Positions 12,091 to 25,879 of a DNA stretch of 64,000 nucleotides are shown piece by piece; position 1 is the first letter of the stretch, and each line of letters opens with the position of its first letter. The notes below the pieces were generated by a model. It was given only the letters and a program-made list of their open reading frames with translations. It did not search any database and had not been told where the DNA came from. Both the position numbers and the translations under genes were made by a program. Source of the DNA: Hepsetus odoe (Eukaryota; Chordata; Actinopteri; Characiformes; Hepsetidae); contig CM029370.1 of NCBI GenBank assembly GCA_017165825.1, positions 18,368,190 through 18,432,189 of the forward strand, read 5' to 3'.

Positions 12091-12286
12091 TCAGACGCTG
12101 TCAGTCTCAGTGAGTGGCAAAGTGTCTCCGCCCATTAGCTGTTGTGAGGCACAAAGAGGTTCACAGGACTGATGCAGTGACTCTGCTGACAGGCTCCTGC
12201 TGGAGAGTACACTGCTGAGACTGGGCTGACGGCCTCTCGGCGGCTGAGCCTCGATCTCCACCCGCACCTCGATGTTGGTTCCCTCC
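12091..12286 (-). CDS. rnf19b-like: rnf19-like exon 9 (C-terminus and stop)
   Basis: The exon encodes REGTNIEVRVEIEAQP and a serine-rich end, ending ETDSV then TGA. The NIEVRVEIEAQP block aligns with the NSMEVQVDIESKP block of human RNF19A. The acceptor is TTTGCAG at 12287-12293. Confidence 0.85.
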
Positions 12287-13118
12287 CTGCAAAGAGCACA
12301 AGATAATACCAGCAATTTTGAATCTATTTGTTGAGTAAATGTTCCCAATCTTATTTAAATATGGCCAGTGTGGCTAACATTAACTCTAACCAAGCAGGTG
12401 CATTCAACTACTCACCTGTTTCAAGATTAACACCAATTTACCAAATTGATTGAATCTGGTGGACTCCTGTTTGATTGACACACTAACTAAAACTAAAACT
12501 AAATGAAACAGAAACATCGCTCCTCCCTGCGATGGGCTGGCGACCTGTCCAGGGTGTCCCCCCCGTCCTTCGCCCTGTGTGAGCTGGGATGGACTCCAGC
12601 ACTCCCCCGCGACCCCGCTTGGGCTAAGCGGCAGAAAATGACTGACTGTCAGTCATATCAAAGGAAAGTGGAAAAACAGTGTAAATTATATGTATATTGG
12701 CTGAAACGACTACTCCCCATCATGCCTAATCCCATAATCAGCCCACTGACAATATGTATAGCGCAATGACTCTCTGGGACCATAGTTGATAAACTCTTTA
12801 GAGGTACATTTTATCAAAAAGCGAGAAGGTTCTGTGTTTGGTTCCCAGACAGGGAGGCCAGGTTCTTTTCTGTTGGTGTCTGCATGTTCTGCATGAATTT
12901 CTCCAGGTGCTTCGAGTTCCTTTCACAATCAGGCGCACATGTCAGGATGATTACAAATACAAAATGTCTAGTTGTTTTTGTGTTTAGGAGTTTGTCAGTG
13001 TTTTTCCCTGTTATAGGCTGGTTATCTCTCCAGAGTATGTCTACATCTTTCGCCCTGTGAGCACTGGGAAAGGCTCCAGCACACCCCATGATAGCTGATA
13101 GTATAAGCATCTAATTTA

Positions 13119-13212
<94 letters not shown>

Positions 13213-16200
13213 CAGACAGACAGGCAGACAGACAGAAAGACAGATAATGTAATGTTTTTCACAAAACATGAAAACCCAGTTGGTCTGATGTCCAATATCA
13301 AATTCTGCTTTGCCATTCAGGACCCACCTCAATGCAAAAGTCTGTGTGCCACTGAAGGCACCCTCTTCAACTGCATCAGCATCATCCGACTGGTCATCCT
13401 GCTCAACGCTGTCCGCCTGTCCATCATCAGGTGAGTCAGAAGAGGCCTCAGTCTGTGATAGTGCAGCACTGGTGCTCGGGAAGGCTGCCACTTCTTCCAC
13501 GTTAACACTCACTTCCTGGACAGTAACATCGTTCAGAGCTGGTTTGGGCTCTCCTGTCCAGTGGTCACTGACTACATGAGAAAATAAAAGATCTTCAAGA
13601 GAAGTTGAAACTTCATCAGATCAGAAGGTCAAGCTTTGAACTACACAACAACACACTTTTGGTTACTGGTATGTCATTCACATAAATTCTTTGTTTTATA
13701 AAAAATTCTACCATCTTAAAGCATATTTTTGAATTCAGAAAATTTTCATTCTTTAAATTAATATTTCCAAACAAATATTTTACTACAGGTGAAGAAAAGC
13801 AAGAACATGAATAGCAATTCACTGATATAATATTTAATATATATTGTTTAAAATATATTACACAATATTATTCCTGCAAGGTTGCAAACAGTGCAACATT
13901 TTTAGCATATTTGTATCACACAAAATAAGATACTTCTGAAAATGCTGTGTCCAAAAAAAGGAACTCTGGTCACAGATGTCATTCTTGTGGTAAAGAACTC
14001 ACAAGTGGCCAGGTCCTCCAGCTGAATCTTGCGTGTTTCAGGGGGTTCGGCCTGAGGCCTGCACCAGCCATTCCGACACAACGACATGGGAACCACACCG
14101 TAAACATAAGTCAACATCAGAGGCACTCCGACTGCTGCAAAGACACACAAATATATCTGTGAGAGCAAAAGGAAAATTATGTCCAGCCTTCATGTATGGC
14201 TAGGAGAGAAAAGGCCATCTTAAGTGGATTAGATAAAATACATTAATGAATCTTTTTATGGAGGACAACAAAATGCTTATAATCTTGTTTTCCTCTTATT
14301 GGCTCACTATCGGCTCATATTATCTTGCATGAATGAATATGCAAATCATATGTAATTCATAATTCAGGTCTATCTTTGCGAACAAATATAAAGAAGGTAG
14401 TAGACAGACATATGACACTTTCTTGGAAGAATTAAAATGACCTGCCTTTGTTCTTGAAGCGAAATGATCCACCAATAGAATAAAGATAAAAAGATAAAAT
14501 TACTTTTAAAATATTTACATATGTAAGAAAGCAAATGATATTAAGAAATTGTTATAATGAGAATTATTTGATATACAAAGAACACTTGATTTAAGAGGAT
14601 TTCACTTGCCAGGATTCCATTTTTTGCAGCTTTATATGCAAATCTGATAAACAATGCCATTTTTTTTTAATGAGTGCTGATAGAGAAACCTGATGAAACA
14701 ATAATTCCTCCTCATGGCAGCATAAACACACAGGCATATTGCTGGCTAGAAGAAATTGGGGACGTGGATCATACAGCCCAGGAGACAAAGACCCATCATT
14801 GCGAGGGTGCAGAGCAGAACAGAGTAACATTGTTGAGGCCAATCCGGGGCAGAGCTGTGCTCTGGGGAGAGGGCCCCTCTGTGGCTCTGCTGAGGCCAGG
14901 TCGGTGCTAGAGAACAGATGGGTCTATTCACAGGCAAGAAGAGAGAGCAAGAGTGCTGGGGATTGAGGGGGCGAAGGAGAGGGGGCAATACAAAATGTGA
15001 ATGTGAATTCACACCACGCTATGGAGATCGCTCTGACACTTCAGTGGCAGACTGCCGCTGTAATCTGGCCACCGGAGCTCTTACTGCAGCCCTAATACAG
15101 GACACATGACTCATCAAAGTGGGTGGGAGGGAGGGTCTGGGGGAGGATGGAGCAGTATTTCAGTGTATACTGTGTGTGTGCAGGAGGAAAAATCTAAATG
15201 GACTGCTTTATGTGAGAGACAATACGAATTCTGACCCTGTCTGAGATCATGCAAGCAGACACCAGCACATATGCTACCAGTATGTGAATGTATATGCATT
15301 TGTATAAACTTCATAGAGATGCACCTATATGCAATGCTTAAAAAAAGGGAAAGGAAACAATAAGTCATTATAAATGCACTACCTATAATGAAATGTGTTT
15401 GGCTTTTTTTTGTCATGTTAAACTCTAAGACACTAGTATACACTAGATTACACTAGCAGCCTAATATACTTTAGGCTATACATAGGACTCCGTTGATGAG
15501 TTTTCAAATGACTAATTAAACAAATGACATTGAAAGCCTTTGTGTAGAGATCAGACCACAACCATTAAAACATCTACATCTCTTCCAGAGCAGAAGCAAA
15601 AGGGCAGCGGTGCAGCGGTGCAACATTTTTAGGGTGTTAGCCACATGATCGGAGGATCGGGAGTTCGAACCCCTTCCCAATAGGTTGCCCTGAGGTACCC
15701 TTGAGCAAGGTGCCGTCCCCATCACTGCTCCCCGGGCTTTCAATAGCTGCCAACTGCTGCACGATGTTAACCCAGTGTGCATGGGTTAAATGCAGAGGTC
15801 CAATTTCGTTGTGGTTCATTGTCTGCTGTGCTATGACCTCGCAATGACAAGGGTTGTCACTTTCTTTTTTTTCACTTTTAAAAGTATGACAGACTAGTGT
15901 AATGTAGTGTATGAATTAAACAACAGTTACCTTTACAAAATAAAATCCACTTATATTTCATATACCCTTATTATGGATGTGTGTGCTTTTGTGGATTATT
16001 TACTGTCATGTGTATGTACAAAGTATCACTTCCAGATGGAGGGTCCTAGCAGGAGGCAGAGCTGTGTCGTGAGAATGATTTGGTGCTGAGATCTTCCCTT
16101 GGATGAACACCATTAGACTGTACTCTTACTCAGCACTTTACACCTGCCACAAGCCAACTACATTCATTTTAGGCTCCAGTCCAAGTGAAGTATCCACTAC

Positions 16201-19200
16201 CTTGCAGAGTATTACCGCTTCTCATCGGCTCATTTTTTAAATGTCTACAACCTTTGACCTCAAAACTCCCTCAGAATTATAAGCCGTATGTGACTGTTAT
16301 AAAAGGGTATGCAAATGTGAATTATATATTAAAATTATAGAACTGCTAGATACAGTAATAACACAGTAATACTTTTCTTACCCACGGTAGTGGCTGCTAT
16401 GACTGGAGAGACAAACACTGATGTCATGACCCCACTGGCCACTGTCAAGTAATGTTTACTTCCTGAGATATTGTTTTTCTTACAGCGACTATGGACCTAA
16501 AGCAGAGAGTAAGACATGAACAAGAAGAATACATTGCAGCTCTTTTATGCACATATGCATATGTATATGCATTTCCATACAATATAGTTCATTTGTTTGA
16601 CACAGCATGAAGTGGAGTAAAATGATTGGCACTGAATAGCATATAATAAGATTTTTAAATACATAGAGGTTCAATTAATTGTTTAATTCCAATTAATATT
16701 AACAATTAAAATAATATAAATTACAACAAACAATTCATTCAATTCATAAGCAATGAAGCCATTAACAATACAAAGTAACCATACTGCCAATGTACTACTT
16801 AGAAATACTTTACAGGCCTTTGCCCATATGTAGAAAAAAAAAAGATCAAAATGTTGTATTTCTAAAAGGATTTGGCTCATTAAGCTATGCTAGGAGGTGC
16901 AAAATGAGGTCTGACCTATCTGCGTAAATTTGCATTCATGTATTTTGCAGCTCTCTTAATTTTTCTAAGATGTGACCAACCTTTGGCATGACCTTGTCGT
17001 TATAATCCACTCATCCCATAAATCTGCTTATTGATCTACTTCACCACAAGCCTAGCCTTTATGCAGTGTACAGTAACACAGCAATGAAGCAGAAGTCTCT
17101 TTACCTTGCGGCCCATGTATATTGGGATGCCCACGATGATGACAGGTATAGCAATGCCCGCAATGAGTGAGATCACTACTGGAGCCCCCAGAAGCATGCC
17201 CACCTGCCATAGGACCTTCCGTGTCTGCGACCATGGTTTCTTTCCCCAGAATGTACAGCCTGAGGGACTGAGAAAACATCCAAAGCATGAACAGGAGAAG
17301 AAAATTCTCACTGGTTAAAGATGCTGGAGTAGAGGGATCAAACTGCTATGGATGTCTTGTATGTTACTCCTATTTATAACCTGTTGTAAACGATTTGATA
17401 ATTATTTAATCCTCCATTACTGCTGATTTATACGTTTCTAAGCTGGGTAGCCATATAAAAAAAAATTTGTACAAAAAACACTTATTGTGTACACTTCCTA
17501 CAATAAAGTACTAACAACAGTTAGTGTTTCTTGTGTTGTGATGGAGAGGCGGAGTGACGAAAGTGGGAAGAAAGGGTGCTTTTAAACTGATGAGATTCAA
17601 ATGAATCCAGTAGTTGAATAATGAATAAGCATTTACATCATATCTAATCCAGCACTTGCAAAAGGAATCCAACAGAAAGACAGTAACATTGCCTCTGAAT
17701 TCCCACTTCTTGGACACAAGAACAGAAAAAAAGTTATTTTATGAAGTCAGCAACAATACCTTTGCCAGAGAATTCACAGACAAACAGTCCAATTTGTGTG
17801 TTTGAAAGGTTTTTTTGTCCTTTGACATGCACAGGATGGTGTTTAAAACTGGTTTGGGAATTGCATCTTCCTATTTGATGAGTGAATGATGTTCAACAAG
17901 TCAGTTTCTTTTACAACCCACACACCCAAATAGGATCAATATACTATGATCTCACTCTTGATTACTCTAATTTCCAAGTCTTTCTGAAGTATGATGCATG
18001 CAATTAGTGTTTTATTATTCCGATGTCCACAACTGTGATTACTGTTGCACTATGAGTGACATTTCCACATAATAGTAGATGGAAAAACTGATAGCTCAAC
18101 AGTAAAGCTGGCTAGGACAGGAAGATTGCATCAGATTGTTCATACAAAAGAAATGAAAAGGTTCATGAGTAGAGCTTCATATCGTCCTTATTTGCACATA
18201 AGCACTCAGGAAAAGGACATTCAGTGAGTAAGATGTGAAAGAGAAGAGCCAGACATATACCATTTTAATAAAAATACACAGACACACACACAAAGACTAT
18301 GATTTTTTTCCACTGCCAAGCCATTATAGCAAGTAAAAAAGAAACACCTCAATCAAAAAAACTTTCAATATCTTTAAATAAAACTGTATGTATAATATTA
18401 TACAGGCTTTCAGTAATATAAAAACTAATATTAGTAAAACGTAAAACAGTTCTTAGCTTCCAAAAAGCAAGAATGTTCCTTAAATTAAGCTTAATTGTTT
18501 TCAAGCAATTTTTGTGTGTGTGTGTGTGGGTGTGGGTGGGAGGGGGAGGGTTGGGGGGGGTAGGGTTGCACAGGCATGGAAATATGAAGAGTTTTCGTTG
18601 ATTAATTGATGAAAGTAGGCCCTGGCTGGTGCCCAAGAGTGGAAAAATCAATGATGCCCTCAACTTCAGTGCAATGATAGTCCAAAAGCAAAATATGGAA
18701 GCACTGCTTCTGCGTTTGCATGCCTGCTCAGTAACAAACTCACTGAAGCTATCAAGACAGCTGCAGTAGTGTCATATTTTAATGAGTTAATGGTGGCAAA
18801 AATACAAAAGTGTGTGACTGTGTCAAATAAAGTCAAAATAAATATTCGTTAAGTTTACATTTACACTCGCAGGTGATATTTTTATTTTTTGCTATGTGTG
18901 GTACTGTCTTGTTTCACACTAAGGCAGGGTTATGACATGAATCTTCCTCTTTTTGCTAGAGTAATGACAAAAGATAGAATAAAGTACGATGAACAGGACA
19001 CTGATGGTTCAAATAAAATAGTACTGTGCAAAAGTCATAGGCCACCCTAATGTTTATTTAATTTGCAGTCAACATGGGCTTTATGTACACATTATCAAGC
19101 CATTTTTCACTTTCAGAAAAAAAGCAGTAAAATATATATTCGCAAACAGTGTAACAAAACAAATATAAGGAACAAACGCACCATCTTTCCAAGTCTCATA

Positions 19201-22200
19201 AATACAGTTACAGTGCCTAAAGCTTTCACTGACATTTTATTACCCTTCAAACATGCATTCACACAAACAACTGCCCACACATACCTTAGCTGCCATGCCT
19301 TATCTTTTCTCATGATGCATTTCCATCAAAATGTTTAGGATTAGTAAGATAAAAGTAGCTAATTATGTAACATCAGAACCGGACTTCACAAATACTCTTA
19401 TGTCGTCATAGCAATGAGACAGTGGGGCAGCAGTAGTGGTTAGGGAGTTGGCCCCAGCATCAGAAGGTTGTGGCTTTGAATCCCAGACCAGAAGTTGCCC
19501 TTGGGTACCCTTGAGCAAGGTACTGTCCCTAACACTGCTTCCCAGGCGCTTTAAATAGCTGCACGTATGTGCGGGTTAAATGCAGAGGTTGTATTTCGCT
19601 GTGCTTCACTGTGTGATAGTCACTTTCACTTCAATGTTGCAACATACGAAATATTAGAAGAGCTGTGTCTATAGACATAGATAAGAACACGTACAACACA
19701 TTTAGCCTCTTAAGCTGCCTTTCACTTAATTAACAACACATGTATCTTTAGTAGTGAATGGAGAATTGTATGTGTGTAAGTGTGTGCATGTGCACGTGGT
19801 GGTGCTGGTACCTGAGGTAGTGCACGTCTGTGATCTCTTGCATACACAGCCAACAGAACTGACACGCACACACCGTGCAGTTCATCCTGTTGCAGCTGCC
19901 ATCATTGGTCTTCATGATATAGGCACCACAGCGTGGACATGCTTTAATCTCCTCTGCATCTGCAGCACCAACAGCAGCCGAATTCACGCAAACGAGCAAG
20001 GGCAAGGCAGCAAATACAGAATAAAGAAAGCTTAGAATAAAACTTTAGCATATTTGCATGCTTAACACACTCTTCTTCATCTACATGTTCATCTACAATC
20101 AATTCTGGAAGCTTTTAACACATGCAAGTGTAAATCACTATCAAAAATAGTTTTCTGATCTTTGTGCCGACATCTCTATCTGGACTTTATTTAAGTCATA
20201 TTTTTCTGGCTTATCAGCTTTTTTTTCTGGTGCTATGGTAAGCTCTGCATGCATACAGAAATTGCCTAAACTTGTAACTTGTTATTACTCTCATAAGTTT
20301 TTCTTACTTTTCAAAGGTTGAAAAAAGAAATAAAGAACATTACAAAAACATTCAAAATTGAACAAGACTGGCGTGATGGAAGCCTGCATGCTTTGTCATA
20401 CCTCCGCCAGGCTCCTCACTGAAAACATAGAGCGTGGAGGCATCATTGGCCCCTGAGGTGTGACGGGCACGTTGTCGCCTGGCCTGATCACATGTTTGGT
20501 CAGGGTGCCACAGCTGACGGCAGTGGTAGCAGAACTCAGTGTCACAACCCTCCCTGCCACAGCTCAGCTTAGGACACTCCGCACAGCCATACGCTATCAC
20601 TGCATAACTGCACAAACAGAACACCTTTCAGGGTACAGGCACTCTGTATCAACCTCATTTCTACTTCCTATAATAAAGAATCATTGAGGTAAGTAAGTTT
20701 TTCAGATAATGGAGAAACAGAAATGTGCGAAAGTTGCAACATTCCCAGGGAGTTGTTTTGAGGTTTTTTAAAGAGACTGTTATTAACCAATAACTTCCAC
20801 AAGGAAATAAAATGTAGGGTTTTGCAGCAAATTTTAGTGTACAAGTACAATTTCTGTGTAACTTATGAACCTATCATATTAGAAATAAAATTTAAATGTA
20901 TAGAACGTTTTGTGTGTAACTTAAAGATGTTTTCCCTATTATGCTAAATTCCTGTAATTCTAAAATAACCAGTATTTATGTAATAAAACTGCTATAAAGG
21001 TTTAATAAGCCACAAAATGTTGTTTCATTGCCAGTGAGAATGAGATATTTTGTATAAAAAGACAAACAATAGCTGATGTGTTAAAGCTGTGCCAGCAACT
21101 CACTGAAGGCAAAGCCCAGCCTTCTATAACTTCTTTTTAAGGAAATATGCATTAATGTGTAGTAATTAAAATTGTTTTTCTGTGTGGGATGCCAGCCCAG
21201 TGTGTATGTGTTTCATCTACAGACAAGAATTTTCCTTACACTGATATTTGTACAGTGCAGTGTGACTCTACAGTAGCATATCATCATGTAGATCATCATG
21301 TCTTGACCTTATCTATAGTTATGACTGAAAGCAAAGCAAGAATCTAAACTAAAAGTCGGTTATTTATTCTAGATTTTTTTTTTTTAATTTCATTCATGAA
21401 TGAAGGAGGTAAGCAGAAGAAAGCGAGTGCAGAAGACACCTTATCCTCCATTGTTGACAAGAGGGAACAATTATCTGACTGGTCAGTCACAGCTTCCCAG
21501 CACTAAACTGCTTCTGCTAATGTGAGGAAACCCAACACTGGCCTCTAGAGCTATGTATAATGCAACAGCAAGAAATGCACTCATTCACACAGGACTTGTG
21601 TGGTAGAGCATGTGGCCTGCAGTGTAGATTTTCATCTGGTGCTCACTTTCCATAGAGGTGGGATATACAAAGGTTTCAAATATTTATTCTCTTCTGCTAC
21701 ATATACCAATGTCATACATATAGTTCACGATGCTATACTAATGTGTCCAGAATGACTTGAAAGATTTATAGCATTTAGCGAGTAGTTACTACATTAATAT
21801 GCACATGCCTTTCCATTTCTAAATTTCAGGCAGGTAAGAAGAGAAAAATGACTACTCGCTTCTTTCCAAAAAACTCTGAATAGAGCAGAAAGTAGGTTTT
21901 CATAATATCTAGAACAAAATTAATTTCTAAAAAGTTATTAAAGTTATAATTATATACACATTTAAAAGTTGGCTCTTAGACAAGTTAGTAAAGGCCCAGG
22001 TTATATACTGGGTATATGCAATTTTCTATTTATCTGCTGAAATTAATAGAAAAAAAAAGGAAATTTAATATAAAATGTAGTATATGCCCACATTTTCCCA
22101 GGGCAAATATGTTCCAACTTGTTAAATGCATTACACAAATAGTGCCAATGTGTTTCTTTAAAGAAGCTGTTTAACAGTAAAAAAAAATACACCAATTTAT

Positions 22201-25200
22201 TCTAACATTCTGTCTCATTGGACAAGCTGCATCAATTCCAGGTGTGTGTAATTGTTAATTTGTGCAATGAATTAATGTCCTAAGAGGCTCTGCTGTGGTG
22301 ATCTGTCTGTCATTAGCTGTGTGATTGTGTTAACCTGCAGTCTGGCGCGGGGCACCAGCGCGTGTCGGGATCAGCAGCAAGGAAGCGGCGCAGTTGGAAC
22401 TCCTCGAAGCGCTCCAGCAGGGCGCCATCATCCAGGATGGCACGCACGTCCGGCGGGGCCAGTGCCTCAGGGCATTGTGGGCAGGCAATTCCCACTCTGC
22501 TCTCAGAGATCTCTATGCGCAGATACTGGCGCAGGCAGTCAGCACAGGCACGGTGCGGGCAGGAGGACAGACGGGGGAAGTGACCACGGGGCTGGCTCAG
22601 CAGGCACAGGGGACACTCCACCAGGTGCTCCAGCAACTGCTCCTGGCTGGACGAAGACAGAGACAAGACCCCTGTGGAGCCACTGCTGCCACACTCGGCG
22701 GCTTGCTGCTCACCCCCATCCACTTCACCCTTCACCAATCCTCCTTCACCACTCTCTCCTCCACCATTTCTCTCAAGGCTTGGGTCCTAGAAAGAAGAAA
22801 GCATTGCAGTATTTATATAATGTGAAAATCAACTTGTGTCTTGTGCCTGTGTTTTTTTTAACAAAAGATGTTAATGTTAATGGTACAGAGAAATAGCATT
22901 TACTCCCCAGCTCATTTGATCTGTATAATCCAATATATATGTAAAAATTGCTCGTTCTGAGTTTATTTTTTTGTGATGTCATGAAAATCAGTAGGGGTGG
23001 CATGTGAAGTAGTGTGTAGCACTGTCGCCTCACAGCAAGAATGTCCTGGGTTCGATTCCCAGATAGGGTGGCCCGGGTCCTTTCTGTGGAGTTTGCATGT
23101 TCTCCCCTTGTCTACGTGGGTTTCCTCTGTGAGCTTTCCTCCCACCATCCAAAGACATGCACATCAGGTGGATTGGAGATGAGTGTGTTTGTCTGTGTGT
23201 CTGCCCTGGGATGGACTGGTAACCTGTCCAGGGTGTTTCCCTGCCTTTGTTCCTGTGAGAGCTGGGATAAGCTCCAGCACCCCACGACCCTAATTAGGCT
23301 AAAAAAATGAATGATTGGAAACCAGTGTATTTACATACAGTATCTCACAAAAGTGAGTACACCCCTCACATTTTAGTTAATATTTGATTATATCTTTTAA
23401 TGGGACAAAACCGAAGATATGACATTTTGATACAATGTAAAGTAGTCAGTGTACAGCTTGTATAAGTGTGAATTTGTTGGTCCCTCAGAATAACTCAACA
23501 CACAGCCATTAATGTCTAAACCACTGGCAACAACAGTGAGTACATACAAAGTACAGCACTGTGCAAAGGTTTTAGGCAGGTTTTGAAAAAATGCTGTAAA
23601 CAAAAAATGCTTTCAAAAATGGAAGTGTTGATCATTTATTTTCATCAATCAACAAAATGCAGTGAATGAACAAAAGAGAAATCTAAATCAAATCAATATT
23701 TGGTGTGACCACCCTTTGCCTTCAAAACAGCATTAGTTCTTCTAGGTACACTTGCACGCAGATTTTGAAGGAACTCGGCTGGTCAGTTGTTCCAAACATC
23801 TTGGAGAACTAACCACAGATCTTCTGTGGATGTAGGCTTCCTCACATCCTTCTGTCTCTTCATGTAATCCAGACACACTGGATGATGTTGAGATCAGGGC
23901 TCTGTGGGGGCCAGAAGAACTGATGCTGGTTTGAAGGCAAAAGGTAGTAACACCAAATATTGATTTTGAGAACTGATAAAAATAAACAATCATTATTTAT
24001 ATTTCTGAAAGCATTCTTTGTTTACAGCATTTTTTCACACCTGCCTAAAACTTTTGCACAGTGCAATACATATTTTTACATATAAAGATGTTTCCCATCA
24101 TACTGACACCTCTGGTTCCTATTGCTGCCACTTCATTATGATAACAGGTAAAATTGATGAAGTTCACCTTAAAACTGAAATCTTCAAATGTGTTGGGAAA
24201 AAATTCTTATAATAAATAGTCCAAAGCCTTCTGTAAGCTGCTATGAAATATTTGCTTCAGCCCAGAACAGCACCTTGTTTAATCATTTTCATCTTCTGCT
24301 CTAATAACTCTGCTACAAACTGCAGTTTTTAAATCAAAACAGGCCTTCAGCTAAATGGACAGTCAGCCAGTCACACAGGGTGAATGATTGGACCTCAGGG
24401 CAACCCGGGGGAAGGGGTTCGAACCCACAATCTTCTGATCTGGGGCAAACTCCCTAACCACTAGGCCACCGCTGCCCCACTAAATAGACAGTGATATTTA
24501 AATTTGGACAAGCCTAAAAGGGCAGCATTTATTGTGGAATATCTGGAAGTATCACTTTTAGGGTCTTAACTTTACTTTTATTAGGAAACAACAGAACTCA
24601 TTTTTTTAATTTCCTAAATTCTATTGACAGGCTTAGCATCTGTTTTCCAGTAGAAGTCACAAAGGTTTCTACTATAAATGAAGAAAAAAGGTGAAATACT
24701 GGGAGCACTAGAGGCCATAGCAACCTGTAAACATTTTCACTTTAGAGAACAAGTTCTATGCATGTCAGGCACAGGAATAAAAAGGCTGAATTAAAATTTG
24801 CCCAAATTTTCTAACCAGGAAAAGTTGTACAACCAGGTGCAAACAAAAATTCTCTTTTCAGTTAAAGTACTGAGGTGGAAACTCAAACATTCATATCTTT
24901 CCATCGGTTAAGCATCCATTTCTATGCACATGTGTCTTGTCTTTTTGTGTTAAACATGTTTTTAAAAAATAAAAATTAATAAAAATATATAAATCATTTA
25001 AAAAATTCAAATAAAAAAAAATAAATAAAGTAAGAAGTTGTGTAAGTTGTGTCAATTTGTTTTCGTCATGTTAGCTCATGGTGGTTAACACAAGCTAACA
25101 ACAGGATTATGTAATTATACCAATTATACCAACCAATCTGCACACAATACCCCATAATGACAAAGCAAAATGTTCACAGCCTTGGGGTTCTGTGTAATAT

Positions 25201-25828
25201 GACCAAAAATAAAAAAAAACAAGTTATTCACACCCCTCAAGTAGTTCAAAAAGTAGTTCAAGTCAACTGAACGATGGACAGCTAGTATATTTTTTCCATG
25301 TTGTTTTAGTCAGGCATAGCATCATTTTTACATCTCCTGAAATATTGCTAAAGTTTATCCTTTTCTATCTCAAAGTGATGTATATGCATTTATCATAAGT
25401 GGAAGTTAATACGATAATAATCTCTACTGGACTTCCTAATATAGAAATAGTACACCTACAATTACAACAGCAAGGATCAGTTCAAGTGATATATTTTAAA
25501 ATGTTCACTGAATGTCTGTGTTCATTTAGAAACAATATTTGTGTAGTGTTTCTTCCAGAGAGACCCACCTTCATCTACAGGTACCACTCTGAGGAACAGA
25601 AAAGATTGTAAACAGAAAAAAAAATTGTAAACATGTTCATATTCATTTTTTTTCTATGATAAAGGACCTTTTAACTGTAATCTTAAAATGTGTTCAGAGT
25701 GATGAAGGTTGTTTGGGCATACTTGATATATTTGCTATACCACAATGTAACTAAGGTCATGGATTAACTCTACTCTGCCAGACCCTCTGCTGTGTGTGTG
25801 TGTGTGTGTGGGTGTGGGTGCATGCGTG

Positions 25829-25879
<51 letters not shown>

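Noticed and set aside
15602..15680. tRNA gene
   Set aside because: Box A/B-like sequence is present, but it belongs to a dispersed SINE and does not fold as an intact tRNA.
22321..22896. Long plus-strand frame of 191 codons
   Set aside because: It is antisense to the RING1 exon of the rnf19-like gene. The minus strand carries the conserved protein and splice sites.
25130..25245. Possible old transposon piece (ATACCCCATAATGACAAAGC)
   Set aside because: The phrase is familiar from dispersed vertebrate repeats, but I could not define ends or a class.
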